Source of the DNA: an uncultured Megamonas sp.
GTDB lineage: Bacteria > Bacillota_C > Negativicutes > Selenomonadales > Selenomonadaceae
Length of the DNA: 6,995 bases
NCBI GenBank assembly: GCA_900556715.1
Contig: USPM01000038.1
Coordinates: forward strand, 1-6,995
Reading direction: 5' to 3'
Shown: positions 6,558 to 6,995 of the stretch, one piece after another
Layout of the letters: each line of letters begins with the position of its first letter
Numbering within the stretch: the stretch's first letter is position 1
Translations under genes and position numbers: made by a program
Notes under the pieces: model-generated
Database searches by the model: none
What the model saw: the letters and a program-made list of their open reading frames with translations, nothing else
Told to the model about the DNA's origin: nothing

Positions 6558-6995
6558 TTACACTTGACCAATAACTTCTAAACGTCTTACACCATTTACA
6601 AGACGTAATTTATCGAGCAATGCCTCAAGGTCAATATTCATATTTTTAGTTTCAATAGAAATTGTTGCTACTGCTACGCCTTGAAGAGGAATTCCTTGGT
6701 TAATAGTTAATACATTTCCTTTATCTTCGGAAATCATATTTAACACATTAGAAAGTACTCCTTGCTTATTATCAAGAACAAAAGAAACAGAAACAATTTT
6801 ATTGATACTAGCTTCATAAAATGGTAAAACAAAATCTTTATATTTATAATAAGCACTACGACTTAGTCCCATTTTAGAAACGGCATCGTTTATCGTCATA
6901 TTGTCATGACGACGTAGCATTTCTTTTACCTTGATTGTTTTTTTGATTGCAGAAGGTAAAATATCTTCTTTTACTAAATAGTATCCTGAATCTTT
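6558..6995 (-). CDS. pheB: ACT domain-containing protein, PheB/UPF0735 family (partial, start beyond right edge)
   Basis: The reading frame stays open from the right edge to the TAA at 6558-6560, giving 145 visible residues. The frame reads YYLVKEDILPSAIKKT near its start, which is the typical N-terminus of this family. The in-frame ATG at 6920 is therefore internal and not the start. Family members such as Bacillus subtilis PheB are about 147 residues, so only a few codons are missing. Visible residues 33-56 (MTINDAVSKMGLSRSAYYKYK) form a helix-turn-helix-like segment. Residues 67-144 form an ACT domain with LDNKQGVLSNVL. The biochemical function is not established: it was named for a link to phenylalanine or chorismate mutase genes, but no catalytic motif is evident. 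A small amino-acid-responsive regulator is a reasonable inference. It lies 27 nt upstream of hom and is probably in the same operon. Confidence 0.9.
   Translation of the reverse strand, partial: KDSGYYLVKEDILPSAIKKTIKVKEMLRRHDNMTINDAVSKMGLSRSAYYKYKDFVLPFYEASINKIVSVSFVLDNKQGVLSNVLNMISEDKGNVLTINQGIPLQGVAVATISIETKNMNIDLEALLDKLRLVNGVRRLEVIGQV

Noticed and set aside
6558..6920. ACT protein starting at the ATG at 6920 (120 residues)
   Set aside because: The frame stays open to the right edge and the 25 upstream codons match the family N-terminus, so that ATG is an internal methionine.
1..6995. Undescribed defence, mobile or biosynthetic system
   Set aside because: All coding space is taken by well-known housekeeping families on one strand. 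No insertion sequence ends, direct-repeat arrays, integrase or toxin-like genes were seen.

Overview
The window is a strongly AT-rich, densely packed bacterial chromosomal segment in which every recognisable gene lies on the minus strand, so transcription runs from the right edge to the left. The genes suggest a low-GC Bacillota-type organism, most plausibly a Negativicutes (Megamonas-like) anaerobe. That assignment is inference: a PheB/UPF0735 ACT protein is typical of Bacillota, the Cca is of the HD-containing Escherichia coli type, and the Ppx is short. No 16S rRNA or other decisive marker is present.

In order of transcription: (1) pheB, missing only a few N-terminal codons beyond the right edge, then hom (homoserine dehydrogenase with ACT domain), then thrB (homoserine kinase). 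These look like one operon, with gaps of 27 and 2 nt. It ends in a strong intrinsic terminator 8 nt after thrB. (2) cca, an HD-domain CCA-adding enzyme, begins 22 nt past that terminator hairpin's T-tract. There is essentially no room for its own promoter except inside thrB or the terminator. (3) A 282-nt AT-rich gap follows, holding a probable cca terminator and then the probable ppx promoter region. (4) ppx (short exopolyphosphatase) overlaps ppk (polyphosphate kinase 1) by 8 bp. The ppk gene runs off the left edge after 603 codons.

How they work together: Hom makes homoserine from aspartate semialdehyde and ThrB phosphorylates it for threonine synthase (thrC is not in the window). The ACT domains of Hom and PheB are the likely amino-acid sensing parts. 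Cca matures or repairs tRNA 3' ends. Ppk and Ppx form a make-and-break pair for inorganic polyphosphate, and translational coupling probably ties their levels together.

I found no mobile element, CRISPR array, RNA gene or defence-type cassette, and nothing that looks like an undescribed system. The items worth a second look are modest: how cca is transcribed, a possible short RNA between cca and ppx, the HD-type Cca in this background, and the link of PheB to threonine rather than phenylalanine genes.
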